Notes: generated by a model not told the origin, from the sequence alone. DNA of 37,559 nucleotides from Saccoglossus kowalevskii (GCF_000003605.2 NW_003112966.1:136047-173605), one strand, 5' to 3'; counted from the stretch's first letter, positions 12,134 to 24,335 are shown. Made by a program: numbers and translations.

Positions 12134-13296
12134 TTTGGTGTGACCCGCTCGGGCGCTGAGGTCAGGCTTCAGGTTCTGAACGACTACTACAGTTAAGGAA
12201 GTATCATTGGCATTATCGACTGACAACGTTGCTCGCCGTTCGCCGTTACGTCTTCAGATTTCCAAAGTACGCTTTGCAGGAGAAAGCCCAGTTCCGTATT
12301 TGATTGTCTTCAGTATTTTATGATTGAAGTCCGAGCTATTCTTAGAGTAATTGGGAAGGCGTTCCTGTAGACATTGGCGCGACAATTAAATAACGAATTT
12401 TTAAATGTAGTTCATATGCCCTACTAGAGGATTATTTGGGAGTTTATTTGAGAATTTGCTTATCGATATACAAAAGTACGTCTTCGCACGTTGATATGAC
12501 TTAATTCTTTTCTGTAGTTGCTACGTGCTTTCTTTTTAGGAACTACGTGTAGTTCTGGGTGTGGTAACGGCAATATTACCGACCTGCCTACCTTTGTCTA
12601 CAAGGCCAAACTGAATTGATAAACTACACGATCACGATCTTGCTATTTACAAACACGAACAATCTTTTCAAGCCATTCTTAAGCATTTGTTTTGCACCTT
12701 TCGTTTATGTATGTAGTTGTTAATTTGAATATTATAGTCATGACCAATTGGATTCCAAACAAGAGAACCATACTCCCAAATGTATCTTATAATGGAATCT
12801 CAATCATTTCCGATGATTTATTTTTAATACAATGGCGTACAAGACTATTTTATGATACGATCATCCCAAAGAAGTTGTGAATCTGTTACGATAATTTCCA
12901 GGACTTTATATTCTGTTACAATACCTATACTGTTACCATCTAATTCGTGAGTTTATTCATTTTCCAAGTAGATATTTCGTATTTATGTGGATTCAACCCT
13001 TTATCTCATGAGAATATAGTTGCTAAATCACCACAATGACTCTCACTGTGACAATATCAACAAAAAGAATACTAGTATCTTCACTCTCTGCTTACCTTTA
13101 TATCATTTATGAAGATACGGGCAAGGTAAAAAGTCTTACTTTCCAATAGTAGCACACTAGTTGGCAGTTACGGGCACTGCTGTCTCTCTCAACCTGTATT
13201 TTGTCAGTTCTTTTGTTCGGGTCGCGGTATTCCGGGTTCCATGTTTCGTGCCTTCAAGTTACCGACATTACATGTACTGACTGTTTCAATCATCAA

Positions 13297-13592
13297 TCAA
13301 CGAAGTATATTCGAATTGTCAATATATAAGAGTGTGAATAATTCACCCCTTTTTTGTTCAAATTTAATTCTGTAACATATATAGACACTTTCACCGTTGA
13401 CTAATTCCAAGAACATACTAACGTGATTCAACTTGCTACCACGGGCGATATTCAAAAACATTGATTTTCCACCCAAACTCAAAACATCGACCCTGCTCTC
13501 GGAATTGTTTGCTCTGAATATAACCACAGAAATTCTAGGACACCTGTTGGCCAATTCAACAAGAGCCATGGTACAAGACAGCCGCTGACAAG
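13297..13592 (-). CDS. Orphan open frame, possible terminal exon of unknown gene
   Basis: A minus-strand open frame of nearly 100 codons starts just after a good acceptor (TTTCCTTGTCAG, exon start near 13592) and ends in a stop at 13297. It encodes an internal Met (MALVELANRC), a short beta/alpha-like pattern and a Lys/Glu-rich tail. I do not recognise it. No upstream exon could be joined with confidence. It lies between divergent genes A and B and may be a pseudogene piece or chance. Confidence 0.2.
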
Positions 13593-13828
13593 GAAACGGA
13601 CCGACACGCCTGATCTTTCTCAATGTACTCGTCCTCTCGCGAATAACACATTAGTAAATGTGATTTTGAGTTTTTGTTGAGATAACCTTTACGACAACGC
13701 AGATAAAACGAACATGGATACAAATACAAATGGAACAGCACTGAACAACCACGATGTGATCGTATTATATTGACCAACACATATATATTATTATATGGGA
13801 CCCAGTGTATAATTAAATATTACATCAG

Positions 13829-13836
13829 TGACGTCA
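13829..13836. promoter_or_regulatory. CRE core upstream of gene B
   Basis: TGACGTCA, the full palindromic cAMP-response / ATF element, sits about 200 bp upstream of the gene B start codon. AGATAAGATA, a double GATA-type site, follows near 13866. An initiator-like TCAGTGC is at about 13907. No TATA box is convincing. Motif evidence only. Confidence 0.4.
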
Positions 13837-14032
13837 AATATTTAGAAAATTATTAATTCACAAGAGATAAGATAGGGAATACCACAAGGCAGGAACTGAT
13901 AGGAGTCAGTGCATCTTCGGGACCGTCTTCAGTCGGGTTTGTGTATTACCCGGGCATTAAGTTAGTGCCGGAAAGCCAGAGAAGTTCGCTGAAAACATAA
14001 TTGGACCCATTAATACAGCAGTGCCGTGAGAT

Positions 14033-16265
14033 ATGTCAGATAAAGGTATAGGTAAGAATTGCGAGGTTTCGTTGAACCCGGAACATCAAAGCATAAAAAA
14101 CTACTCTACAGCCATCGTGGCGGTCCCCCACAAATGGAGGCTGACTTAACTATGAGCTTCGGTTTCTAAATCTCGATCCATAAACAGATCCGAGTCGTAC
14201 ACGGCTAACACAACCGCAACGAGTCAGTGAGCATTGGACGACCGACCACATTGTAGTTTATTGCGGTTTATAATATCTCGGAGAAAGGTCAAATATGGTA
14301 TTTCAAAATGGAACGCACTCAACCGCCGTGCTTACTGGCAGCACCTTTATCTACGTTTGTGATATTTTCTGATACACGGTAGTCGCGACAGAGATTTTTT
14401 TTTTTAGATCTTGTCTTGGAGTAGCTTCGATCAGTGAAGATGTACGTTTAATAAGCCCCTTTTTTTAAAGTTGTCGAATCATGATTGCATGTTGTGTCTA
14501 CCTCGTGATTATGACGCATCCCATAAATCAAAGATATGGATTGGGCAATCAATAAATTACATGACATATACATCTCAGCATGTAACACCCATAGATTACA
14601 ACCAATGACAACTGACATATGACGTGCTAACTTTTCACAGCCTTACTGTACTTTGCTCTGCCCGATTGAAATATCGTTTTAAATGCATAAAAATGTAATC
14701 TGTTGGTAAATTGTCACGGCGACAAACACGTGACCCGTCCACATGTGTTTCTGGAATGCATCATTGAGTACTCGTGAACTAATGCCTTTATTCCTCAAGA
14801 TGGTCAACATATAGACGCAATCGCAAGAACATATGTACGTCAATATTATATAGTAATGGGTGGGGTGTCGCCTTTAATAGGACGCGCCCATAGATGTCAC
14901 GTTGTCCGATTATTACAATCTTACACAAACTGATCTGAGTACGATTGTATGATCTTGTCTAACTTCAACGGCGCGTCACGGAGACAGCGAATTTAAAAGC
15001 ATGCTCACTCTCCGTAGATGTGTTGAGCACGGATGATGTATATTTCCTTCCCCGTTCAGAATACGCTACTCAATTCAAGTAAGACCATACGGCTTATTTG
15101 AACAGTCAGCACGCACCGCTGACACTTTAGTAGCCGTATTCGAGGTGTCACCATTACGGATTATTGATCCATATTTCTGTTTCTATTCATTAGTTTCGCC
15201 CGAGCTTCCAGATGCTCCGCCCGCCTACACAACGATCGCTGGCTACACGGATACACAACCCGATGACACTGAGCCGTACGCGACGCAGTTAACGCTACCG
15301 TACAGGTGTACTTCAAATGGGTATTCGAATCAAGTGTGTACTGGCTTCGCTCGCTATTCTAATCACTTCGACCATCAGGCATATATAGTAAGTACATGTT
15401 TGCATTGGGTGTACACTATACCGAGTTTGACGCACTGCATGTGTGCCACATCGCCGTGTCTAAGAAGCGTACTTATTTGATGTGAAGTTGTCTACAGTCA
15501 CCCCCATTCAATATAATTGAATCGACATAATTGATGAAATTAAGAATTCAACTTTGATATCGATGATTACGACCTTCTCTCATGATTTCTGTCTGTTGTA
15601 TATATTCTCAGGTTTCCGGACCTCAATTCCAACACACTGTCATTATACGCAGTCCGGAGCCGCTTAGAAACCCTCCACCGGATTACCTATGCTCGTCTAT
15701 CCTGACAACTATTTTCTGCTTCTGGCCAGTGGGAATATTTGCCGTTATGAAGTCTTTTGAGGTAGTATGAATACTATAATGTTATTGGTGTGTATGGTCA
15801 CGTGATTTCACTGACCTCGCTATCACAACTCATCACAATCATAGGATGGACGTGATACGATGTAAACTAAAGTGAATGTACGTCACTGCGTGCAAGAGCA
15901 AAGCAACGTGACTAGCCCTTACAACCAAGATACTTATCGTGTTCACATCTATGTTTTGTGTCCATTTACGCCGACGTAAATAGGGTTAAAAATTAGCGGC
16001 GTTTAAACCACCTCAACACGTTAACTAGGTGTTTATCTCATTCTAACAAACAAACAAACAAACACATAACAAACAAAATAAAATTAATAGTCTACGTAAT
16101 TTATCATTTTAGACCAGGAGAAGCTCGACAAGAGGCGACGAAAACATTGCATATTCAGCGTCACGATCTGCGAGGATATTGAACTGGATAGCTCTGAGTA
16201 TTGGCGTGGCGTTGGCCAGCGCTACGATAATCACACTGGCTATCTTAACCCTCACAGCGCAATGA
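14033..16265 (+). CDS. Gene B: dispanin / CD225 protein with IFITM3-like PPxY-YxxPhi motif
   Basis: Four exons: 14033-14051 (ATG, six codons encoding MSDKGI, plus one base; donor GTAAGA), 15194-15387 (donor GTAAGT), 15612-15761 (donor GTAGTA) and 16113-16265 (TGA). Phases are 1, 0, 0 and the product is 171 residues. PPAYTTI is at residues 15-21, followed by a Tyr/Thr/Asp-rich soluble region to about 90. CD225 begins at PPPDY (92-96), then a first hydrophobic segment (97-116) with Cys98 and Cys107 as possible palmitoylation sites and CFWPVG, then KSFE. The last exon has Arg/Ser-rich sequence, Gly129-Asp130, the SASRSAR signature and a second helix (about 143-168) ending three residues before the stop. 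Exons 2-4 are secure; exon 1 is inferred from phase and from the identical 19-nt length of gene A's first exon. Head-to-head with gene A. The exact role is unknown; endosomal or plasma membrane location is expected. Confidence 0.86.
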
Positions 16266-16820
16266 CTCGGTGTTCCATCCCAGGAACCTACTTGGACTTG
16301 GTGTACCATTCCCGTGACCGACTCGAACTTGACTTGGTATACTATTCCTAGAGCTTACTAAGGCTCTTGAAAGCGGAGAATTTTACATAATGCTGCAAAA
16401 CTTGTAACAATGCTTTTAACGATGTTCGAAAAGCTGAAATGGAGCATACTGACAGTTTTACCCTTCAGTTTATACTATGATATACATTATTTTCAATGAA
16501 AATGTCATTCAACTTGCAGGTTTATTTATTAATGTTGTTGTTATTGAAAACTCCATCGGCAATTCATATAAGGTACATTAATCTTCTGTTAAGTTGACAA
16601 ATGTGTTATTTTTGCAAATTATATTTCAAACATCAATCACACAATTAATCAAATACTTCAAAACCATGTTGTCATAAGATGTTATATTACTTAATTTATT
16701 GAGTGACTTGATTGTGGTGGTGACACGCAAAACATCCAATAAGTCAGCGAACACATATACAAAGTAAAGAGGCGATGTGGATAATATTTGTTGAGCATGT
16801 CGTTTTTGTATTATCTTGGT

Positions 16821-16898
16821 GAATTAATGAAAACGCTAGTGTGACTAGGCATCGTAGATAAATCCAGGACGCGTGCGCAGTAGCGTTTTCATTAATTC
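16821..16898. repeat. Perfect 18-bp inverted repeat with 42-bp spacer
   Basis: GAATTAATGAAAACGCTA at 16821-16838 is matched exactly by its reverse complement at 16881-16898. The spacer is GC-richer and includes GCGTGCGCAG. It lies about 550 bp downstream of gene B. It could be the ends of a very small MITE or an RNA hairpin; no target duplication is obvious. Confidence 0.85.
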
Positions 16899-17195
16899 GC
16901 ACTATCAACAGGCAAAATCTTTAAACATGCTCAAACTTATTTACATTGTTTTTATACGGATACTTTATACAAATTATATGCAGAGTTACGCAGTACAGTA
17001 GTTATGTGTCAACATTTAATTGTTTCCAATATCTGATCCGATATACAACAGACGTGAAGACAAAGACAACAGTAGTAATTGTTCCGACAAATTGTGTAGT
17101 GTTGTACATCCATAGAGACAATTTAGATATTAACTACATGTAGTAATTACATGTGTGGACAACACTGTGGCATGATCGCCTCTACCTACATTATA

Positions 17196-17222
17196 TCACA
17201 GTCCCTGATAGAGGGACTGTTG
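17196..17222. repeat. CACAGTCCCT hairpin, copy 1
   Basis: ACAGTCCCT, GATAG, AGGGACTGT forms a 9-bp stem with a 5-nt loop. The stem sequence is shared with the longer hairpin at 25573-25604, so it is a repeated structure and not a chance palindrome. Confidence 0.7.
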
Positions 17223-17269
17223 ATAAATATCCTGACTGGCTACTTGTATAAAACAAGACATGGATACAA

Positions 17270-17705
17270 ACAATGAAAAGTCATAAACGTACAGTCACGA
17301 CAGTGAAAGACAACATTGTGAAAAGAGGCGTATGTACATCACTGTGACATGAGAAATACTAGTAGGTGCAAACAACAATCATGAGAAACGAGACGACATT
17401 GTGCAATGAGATAGAGGTACATTACTGTGAAATAGACATATATTCAGACAACCTTGGGAACATCTCCGTGAGACGCGGCAAAAATGTGAACATGTGAAAT
17501 GTGACAGAGGTACATTAACTGTGAAATAAGACAGATGTTCGGACAACTTTGTGTAAAGCGACAAAGTTACACATGTCCAAACAGCGCTGTAAAAAGGAAT
17601 AACGTTGTAAAAATGTGAAACGAGATATATGTCTAGACAGTAGAGTGAAAAGAGACATACACGGAACTGTAAAACAAGACAAAGGTACAACACTTCGAAA
17701 TAAGA
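17270..17705. repeat. Degenerate minisatellite
   Basis: Roughly 15 diverged units of about 25-30 bp built on TGTGAAA-GAGACA-GGTACA-type words fill this block (for example GTGAAATAGACA, GTGAAACGAGA, GTGAAAAGAGACA). The overlapping open frames on both strands here (17379-17902) are products of the repeat. They are rich in Leu/Ser/Phe on the minus strand and Lys/Asp on the plus, and I do not treat them as genes. Confidence 0.7.
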
Positions 17706-17711
17706 TGCTGA

Positions 17712-18025
17712 ATCGAGTTACGTACATCGAATTACGAGCAGCGAGTGAAAAAAACGACGGCTTATACTTCAGAAACCACGCCCATTTTTGCACAACCACG
17801 CCCAAAGTAACAATTAACAAAACTTTGAGTTACAGGTTAAATATATTTAAACGAAACACAAATTTTATGTTGCCCGTAACTCGAAGTTGGGTTAACTGTT
17901 AAATAAAATTCGAGTTACTGAATGTGGAAATTCAACAAAATTTCGCAAAAGTGGGAGTGGTTTCTGAAAAATGGGCGTGGTCATTTTTGTAACTCGATGT
18001 CTAGATCTGTAACTCGAACAATTTA
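17712..18025. mobile_element. Palindromic MITE-like element with GTAACTCG and CCACGCCC motifs
   Basis: The two halves are approximate reverse complements. Both carry CAGAAACCAC-CCC next to CCACGCCCATTTTT, near 17770-17800 on the left and inverted near 17955-17990 on the right. CGAGTTAC or close variants occur about seven times in both orientations, including both outer ends (about 17712 and 18010). No open frame. The structure fits a MITE or small fold-back element. Confidence 0.65.
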
Positions 18026-21000
18026 GCATCTTCGCATTAAGCGTCCATGTAAATAACCATATATTTATACATGTACAGAGATACAATAAACCATGTATAT
18101 GGTATAATGAAAATAATAAATTTATTGTCATTGAATATATTACAGTATTTTATGACTGGAATCGCTCGCCGATATCGCCGACTTGCACCTGTTTGAACTC
18201 CGTGTCACCGTAACATATTCACACTCAGGCGTCAGGCGAGTTTATATCACTCCCACTGGGCATGGGATCATATTACACCCTTGAATCACATTGACTATAT
18301 ATTGTTGTAAATTCGTATAATACTGGATATTTGTTTAGTAATTGGAAGATTTAAATAAGACCCTAGTTTGGGTTCAACATTCAAGTTTTACTTTAATGAT
18401 TATTTACTTGTTACAAACATTAATAAAATAACAAACGATTAGATATATGTTATAAAAAAATATTATTGTAAAAATAATGTACCAAATATGAAATAAAAAA
18501 ATCACGCCATACAGTATGTACGATTTTATCCATTGGTTGGCACTATAAATAAATTAAAAACTACTAGTTTTTTTTTAAAAAATGGCAACGTGTTAACCAG
18601 AATGTCCACGTTAAATGTCGCCCGATCGATGACCCGTCCCGTTTATTTGCCTACGTGTCATTTACCCGAAAGGTTAACACGAAGGTTCTCTCCTTGACAA
18701 CCGTGTATTAGGTTTCCCGAATTTTTACTTTTCCGGAAATTCGTCGGGTAACCACAGTTTTGTAACCTATTTTTATTGGATATTCTAATAAAGTAATATC
18801 AACTTATACAACGCAATTAGAATTGCATACAGTCAGAAGGCCCATATAGCCATGTCGCATTATGAAATTCTTTTCCATGTGCTCAAGACCAAGAAAATGT
18901 GCTTTTTGGCCGCAGAATAAACTGCGCTATTCAATGATGGAGGTATGAGCAATACCAAGTCAATTAGCATAACTGTGATTGGTTGAAAGATTCAGTTGCA
19001 GAAACGCATGACCTTGGAAAGTAATAATTACATGTAGCAATTCTCTTGTTCTAAGTTAATAAAAACGCCTAAAAGGAAATGGAATATTGACTTCGCATTT
19101 GATATTAGTTTAGATTCGCTGTTATTGCCACGCTATGTGCGAAAGAGCGAGTCTTTGATTGTTAACAAATATGCAAATTCGCGAGGCAACCAGCAGACTG
19201 TCCAAACATACCACAAAATAGACACACAGACCGTTACCATGGTAGGCGTTAGCCGTATCGACGATCTGTCCAGTTGCCAGCCAGTTGCTAAGTGACTTGT
19301 GATTTCCTGTTCCATATATTAAAAAATACACTTTAAAAAATTCAAAAAGTGGGAAGAGACCGGGGGTGAAACATAGACTTGAAACATATTATCGCCTGTA
19401 CCATGGAGGTTATCTCCATGCCTGTACATACTTAAAACCCGTCGAGTGTTAATCAGTGGGCACTCTCGTCTATATGATGGTGCTTTTAAAGAAAGTGTTT
19501 GGACTATTACGTTACACATTTGAAGAAAATAATGGTACAAGAACAGTTTAGATTTGGGTTATCTGTTTGCGAATGGTTCTGGTATTCCTCGCTGTTTCTG
19601 TACAAATTGATAACAAAAGAAACATTTTTTTGTTCGCCCAATTTCGAAAGTAAAAGGAAACCCCTGAACGGACACGAGCGTATGCCTGACGTCAGGTAAC
19701 CAAGGGAAATAAAACAAGAAACAGGAAAGTGATGGACCATTCATAATGCTGGAACCATTACTAGTTACCGGCCTCTTGTGGCTTAGTACGCCATGACACT
19801 TGAGGCGGGAACCAGCCAAGAGTATTCTCTTACAGGAGATTGGAAGCCAGCCTACGCTTCGTCGTAGATGGCGCCACTGATTTGAAATAAGATTTCGGAA
19901 CGATATTACCAGAAAGTCATATCACGATATCTATTATCTTAATTATATTTATATATAACTACACATTCTATCTTAACTTTCATGGTATGGGGGCGGGTCT
20001 AGTGAGTGAGATTAAACCCTTAGAGTCTGAAGATAGTTTTGAATTGAGTCTTTTCAATATGTTTTATTGTTGCGCCTCTAGTGCGAGGCAGATTTGTTTT
20101 TGTTTGCTGATCCAAATATCTTTTTTGTGTTTACAGACAACACTGGCGGATCCAGAAATTCGGTAAAGGGCGCGCGCTCCTATTGACGTGGCCGAAGTAG
20201 ACCTCCGGTGGGCTGGGTTTGTCAGTTGATTTGGCATTTTTTGCGGGCTGAAAGGGGGGGGGGGTCGCCTGGCATACAATGTACGTCTTCACACGGCAAA
20301 ATCATGCACGTTGCGCGGCATACAAAATGTGGAAAGATCTTATTGAAACGAAGTTACTGGTGTATTTATATATAAGCTGTCGTTGTATGGCATTTACAGC
20401 CAGCGTATGGAATTTTGTATGTGAGTGGTATTACATAACTGCAACTAGACAGAGGTCGATCTGAGGCAGCAATTCGGTCACGATGTATGTGCCGTTCAAC
20501 CAAACACGAACGGAAATCAAGACGGAAATACTAAATGTACAGAAAAAGGGGAAAAAACAAACAAACAAACACTGGTTGAATTAGCTGGCATATAAAATCA
20601 ATCCAAGACGAAAAACAACTGAAAAAGTAAAGTCTATTCATATTTTTTGAGAAAGTTGGTCATAATTCAAGTTCGCAGGACAATGTTCATTGGTTTATTA
20701 TGTGAAATCATGGGGTTATAGATTATAATGGCACCATCGAATATTATTTTTGTGTCTGTTTTGGGAACATAATTATATATTTTTCAAAAATCGCTATTTT
20801 CAGAACAATTCTATAGAACACAATGAAACAAAATTTTGGACACTTTTTTTTAAATTCGTGATTTTTTAAAAATAATTCAGGAAACCAAAAATTACTACTT
20901 CATCAGTCTCAATATATAATCAGATATAGCATAATATTTCTGCCATAAAAGAGTTATAATACAGCCAAAATGGTCACTATCCAGTAAAATACTACATTTT

Positions 21001-22236
21001 CATTCAACTTTTTAAAGTCAATATTCTTATATTGCCCGGGAGTACAATATATTGGAAAATGAATAAATTCCTGTATCTGCATTCATGAGTAGGTTTAGGA
21101 AAGAAATGATAGACTTTGAATACAAAATAAATTCATGTTTATTAATAAACCAGATAAAGATAAAACGCCCGGGCCCGCCTTGCAATGAAACTAGGTGCTA
21201 CGCCTCCGGTTTCCATTGTGAAATTTAATGAGCGCTGTGAATTTATTTTTAAATAAACACCAACTTTCACATTAAATGACGCATTTACACAGGTATTGAA
21301 TACAAAGCACATGAATGCCACATTTACAATAATGAATTCGAAAACTTATAAAATAATTATAATTAGCAATTATATATTGCCCAGAATTATCACAATATTG
21401 CCCTGATCATATTGTTAAAGGGGAAGACCGGCTAAACAACACATTTCTCCCAGATCAAGGCAAATATAGGAGAATGCAATTTAAAGTTTCCCTAGGTATT
21501 CAACTTTTCACCTGTATTATGTAGTCCTCCATCTTGATTTATGATTATGTTCTGTAATCAAATGTACCTGGCATAAGTTTTGTATAAAGTGATATTTATT
21601 TTAGCTTAATTTCTCTTTAGAATTTATCCCCAAAATTTTCATTGTTCAGATTTGATTTTCAAAATCGACCTCAGAGTTTCAACTCCCAAAAATATGAGTC
21701 ACAGAAACAAAACAAAACACGAAAACAAAAACAAAAGACAGGTTTCCATTTTAAAACTGTATTAACCCGCCAGCTACGTGGATTGCGCGAAACAGTGCAC
21801 GACACACCGGTGATTCAACGATATTTACTTCCGGGTCATGTGTAATGTGCATTACTCACCAGGAATAACGTATTGTCGGTAAAGTGGAGGTCTACTTTCA
21901 TTGTTCTAGTTACCACACGGTGACGGCAATAATAACCATGTCAGTATAAACCGCGAAAGAAAAACTGTCACACTCTCGGATTGAAACAACAATGGCCGGC
22001 AGTAAAACAGGTACAGTACGGTATAGATTGTCATCACTTTGTACTCCACGTTGTCGGTGTCTGGTTAGATAACGCCATTCACGGTCATCCAAGTGAACGA
22101 GGGACTGTGAACCTTTTAAACATGACGTGATATCTACGTATCGGGTCTTGTACTACATGGACGCTACCCGTATTCTTGTGTCCTAATTGTGACGTTCCAT
22201 GTTTATCTATTTACCCCGCCCTTGAAGTACTAGTAT

Positions 22237-22260
22237 ATACTGAATACTCGTATTCAGTAT
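22237..22260. repeat. Perfect palindrome, 11-bp arms
   Basis: ATACTGAATAC, TC, GTATTCAGTAT. The arms are perfect with a 2-nt centre. ACTAGTAT words flank it on both sides. Possibly an element end or chance in AT-rich DNA. Confidence 0.75.
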
Positions 22261-23010
22261 CTTACAAAGAAAGTAGTGTTATTTTAATAATACTAGTATG
22301 TTATATATAGGTTAATTCATCCACAGACCCAGCTACCAGTACAGTATATCACGTGTTTCAATTGTTGTGTTCATTTGACCTAGGTGAAAACCGCGTGTCA
22401 GAAGGTCATATCATGCCCCGGGATCTCATGCTCACTCGATCATAAAATTGTCTAGTAGCTGTGATCCTGGGAGGAGCCGGTATTTGTAGGTGGGTTTGAT
22501 TGTTATGACAAACAGACCCACCTATATGTTCCGAACTGTATAGTAATGCTTTTTTTGTGAAATCCGGACCTGTCAGCTAATGTAATGACTGTGACCGCGC
22601 GACTGGGTCGAGCTTTGCGGCGAGTTCCTAGCCTTTGTCTGGTATAATTGTATATAATTTATCTAACCAGCGTACCAAATAATCGAGATAGCTTGCTCAC
22701 ACATAGATACTATGGAACACTAACGAACAAGCTTTAGTGTATTCATCCTCTTCTATCGTGATGGGACCTTTGTTACGAGTTACCAAGCTAGATTTGAGTT
22801 GCGCCCTCTCCGACATCTATGCGCGAATGTCGTCAGTGAAATGGGCTCAACAAATGAGTTACTGTAGAACGGAACATTTTTTGCGCAGTTTAATTTTCGC
22901 GTAGTACGCGGAGGTAGCTCTCTGCGCTAAAATTAAAATGCGTGAACATTTCGTTTAGGGGTTATTTTTTTAATTTTGCCGCTGGGGGCGGTGTATTTTT
23001 GTATTGCCGC

Positions 23011-23142
23011 AGATGTACGCAATGAAAATGATAAACAAAGTTGAAAACATGGCTCTAAAGTCGGAAATTAACATGCCAGTAATCAACCACATGAACAAAA
23101 ATGAACATGTTGGCCTGCTCAAATTCTTGCAAAACTCAGGTA
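23011..23142 (+). CDS. Weak single-exon candidate
   Basis: An acceptor-like TATTGCCGCAG precedes an open stretch starting ATGTACGCA, which ends at an excellent donor (CTCAG followed by GTAAGC, about 23142). The encoded piece is Met/Lys/Asn-rich (MINKVENMALKSEINM...) and unrecognised. The frame stays open past the donor to 23255. No partner exon could be joined, so this may be a false exon. Confidence 0.15.
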
Positions 23143-24024
23143 AGCAAGACACACCTACAGTAATTTGGATTGCACCTGGAGAAATCACTGGAAAAACTCC
23201 AAGATTAGAACATCCAAATACACGCATAATAAACCTACATATACACAGCCGCTGAGTAGTAAACAAAATATCACACGTTAGTCTCACCTTTGACCCATAT
23301 GATGCACGCCCTCAAACGGCACACCTGAGAAAAAAATATTTAAAAAATTTCATTGGGACTTGCAAGGCATTTGCTACAAATAGTGATTGGTTGATTAATG
23401 TCACGAGACCACAACACATCACAGGACACTCACGTAATTCAAGCAGTGAAAAACAAAGTACTAGTATTCACAGTCAATAAATATTTGTTCACACAAACAG
23501 TAGTTAAAAACTTGAAAAATGCTTGTCTGAAATCTGAGACCTGGGTGTGACAGCACCGTAAAATTTATAAAAATAAGTTCAGACAAGATGTTTTCCTTCT
23601 GAATGTTATACTTAGTAACACAAGACTAGTGAATACAAATGTTAGGTATTCGTCCGAACTCTGGTTTTAAAAAGGAGACATTTTTGAACAACAGCAATAC
23701 TCATGTGACTGTCAACCTATTCCACATATTCGCGAAGTGGCTTCAGTCGATCTGGAATGCAGCCGATCGGTACAACAGGTCGGAACAAACACAGTGACGA
23801 TGTTGTTGTCGTGTAGTTTTTTTCTCATTAAAAACTCCATATCGATGTGCTCTGAATACATCAAATATTGCCAGGGCTTTTTTGTTCTTCGTGTAACCCC
23901 AGCTTCTGACATGTAGATGTCACATACCGTCATACGGAATGATAACAGTGTCTAAATACCGAAACATTGTTTCCGTATTTGATCAATGGTTCGGGGAGGA
24001 AGGCGCAACACTGTACTTATTAAC

Positions 24025-24335
24025 GTTATCCGATATTATCGTCTACAATGTATAAGTTAGACAGGTCTGTCTGGGTAACTATTGGGGCAGTTCGTTTTTC
24101 TCCGATATTATCGATAATATCATCTAATAATGTCTAAATTAGACATATCTTCCAATATTTCATTATATTTTATTAGCCGACAATTATACGATAGTATCGG
24201 AGAAAAACGATCTTCCCCAATAGTTGCCCAGACATGGGTGTCTAAATTAGACCTTATTAGACGATATTATCGGGAAAAAAACGTAATACGAGTTAGTGAT
24301 GCCAACATTTCATTAGATTTTATTAGACGATAATT
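24025..24335. mobile_element. Fold-back / MITE element
   Basis: The left half (about 24025-24125) and right half (about 24180-24280) are reverse complements. Both contain GGGTAACTATTGGGG or GGGCAACTATTGGGG, then CGTTTTTCTCCGATA with ATCG. GTCTAAATTAGAC palindromes and GATATTATCG occur several times. No coding capacity. The small loop and high arm identity fit a MITE able to fold into a long hairpin. Confidence 0.75.

Larger units (their letters stand above)
12041..14032. other. Divergent intergenic region between genes A and B
   Basis: About 2 kb separates the two start codons, so both promoters should lie here. Seen: a CACGTG palindrome close to gene A, a CRE and a GATA site close to gene B, and an orphan minus-strand open frame at 13297-13592. 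No CpG-island-like block is evident. Confidence 0.6.
16266..17260. other. Gene-free stretch after gene B
   Basis: The first ~100 bp is gene B 3' UTR and contains a short imperfect duplication around ACTTGGTGTACCATTCC and ACTTGGTATACTATTCC. Further right are the hairpins at 16821-16898 and 17196-17222. No coding signal. Confidence 0.5.
18026..24020. other. Long gene-poor stretch
   Basis: No exon chain found in about 6 kb. Seen: an inverted pair CGTGTTAACC/GGTTAACACG near 18590 and 18673 flanking CpG-containing sequence; CCTGACGTCAGG, a palindromic CRE, near 19686; a G-run at about 20251-20262 beside a GGCGGATCCAGAAAT-type dispersed repeat (about 20145); CCCGGGCCCGCC near 21168; a perfect 11-bp-arm palindrome at 22237-22260; an imperfect hairpin around GTAGGTGGGTTT near 22486; and AATTTTCGCG/AAAATTAAAATGCG-type repeats near 22890. 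Open frames are short and look random, apart from the weak exon candidate at 23011. Confidence 0.5.

Noticed and set aside
13297-13592. HPr (phosphocarrier) homology
   Set aside because: Only a few residues fit, the active-site histidine region is absent, and such proteins are not expected in animals.
15145-15193. Extension of gene B exon 2 to a GTG codon
   Set aside because: Non-ATG start in intron sequence; the acceptor at 15192-15193 gives the phase needed by the 14033 exon.
17379-17902. Several overlapping ORFs of 95-104 codons on both strands
   Set aside because: Produced by the degenerate minisatellite; low-complexity and open on both strands.
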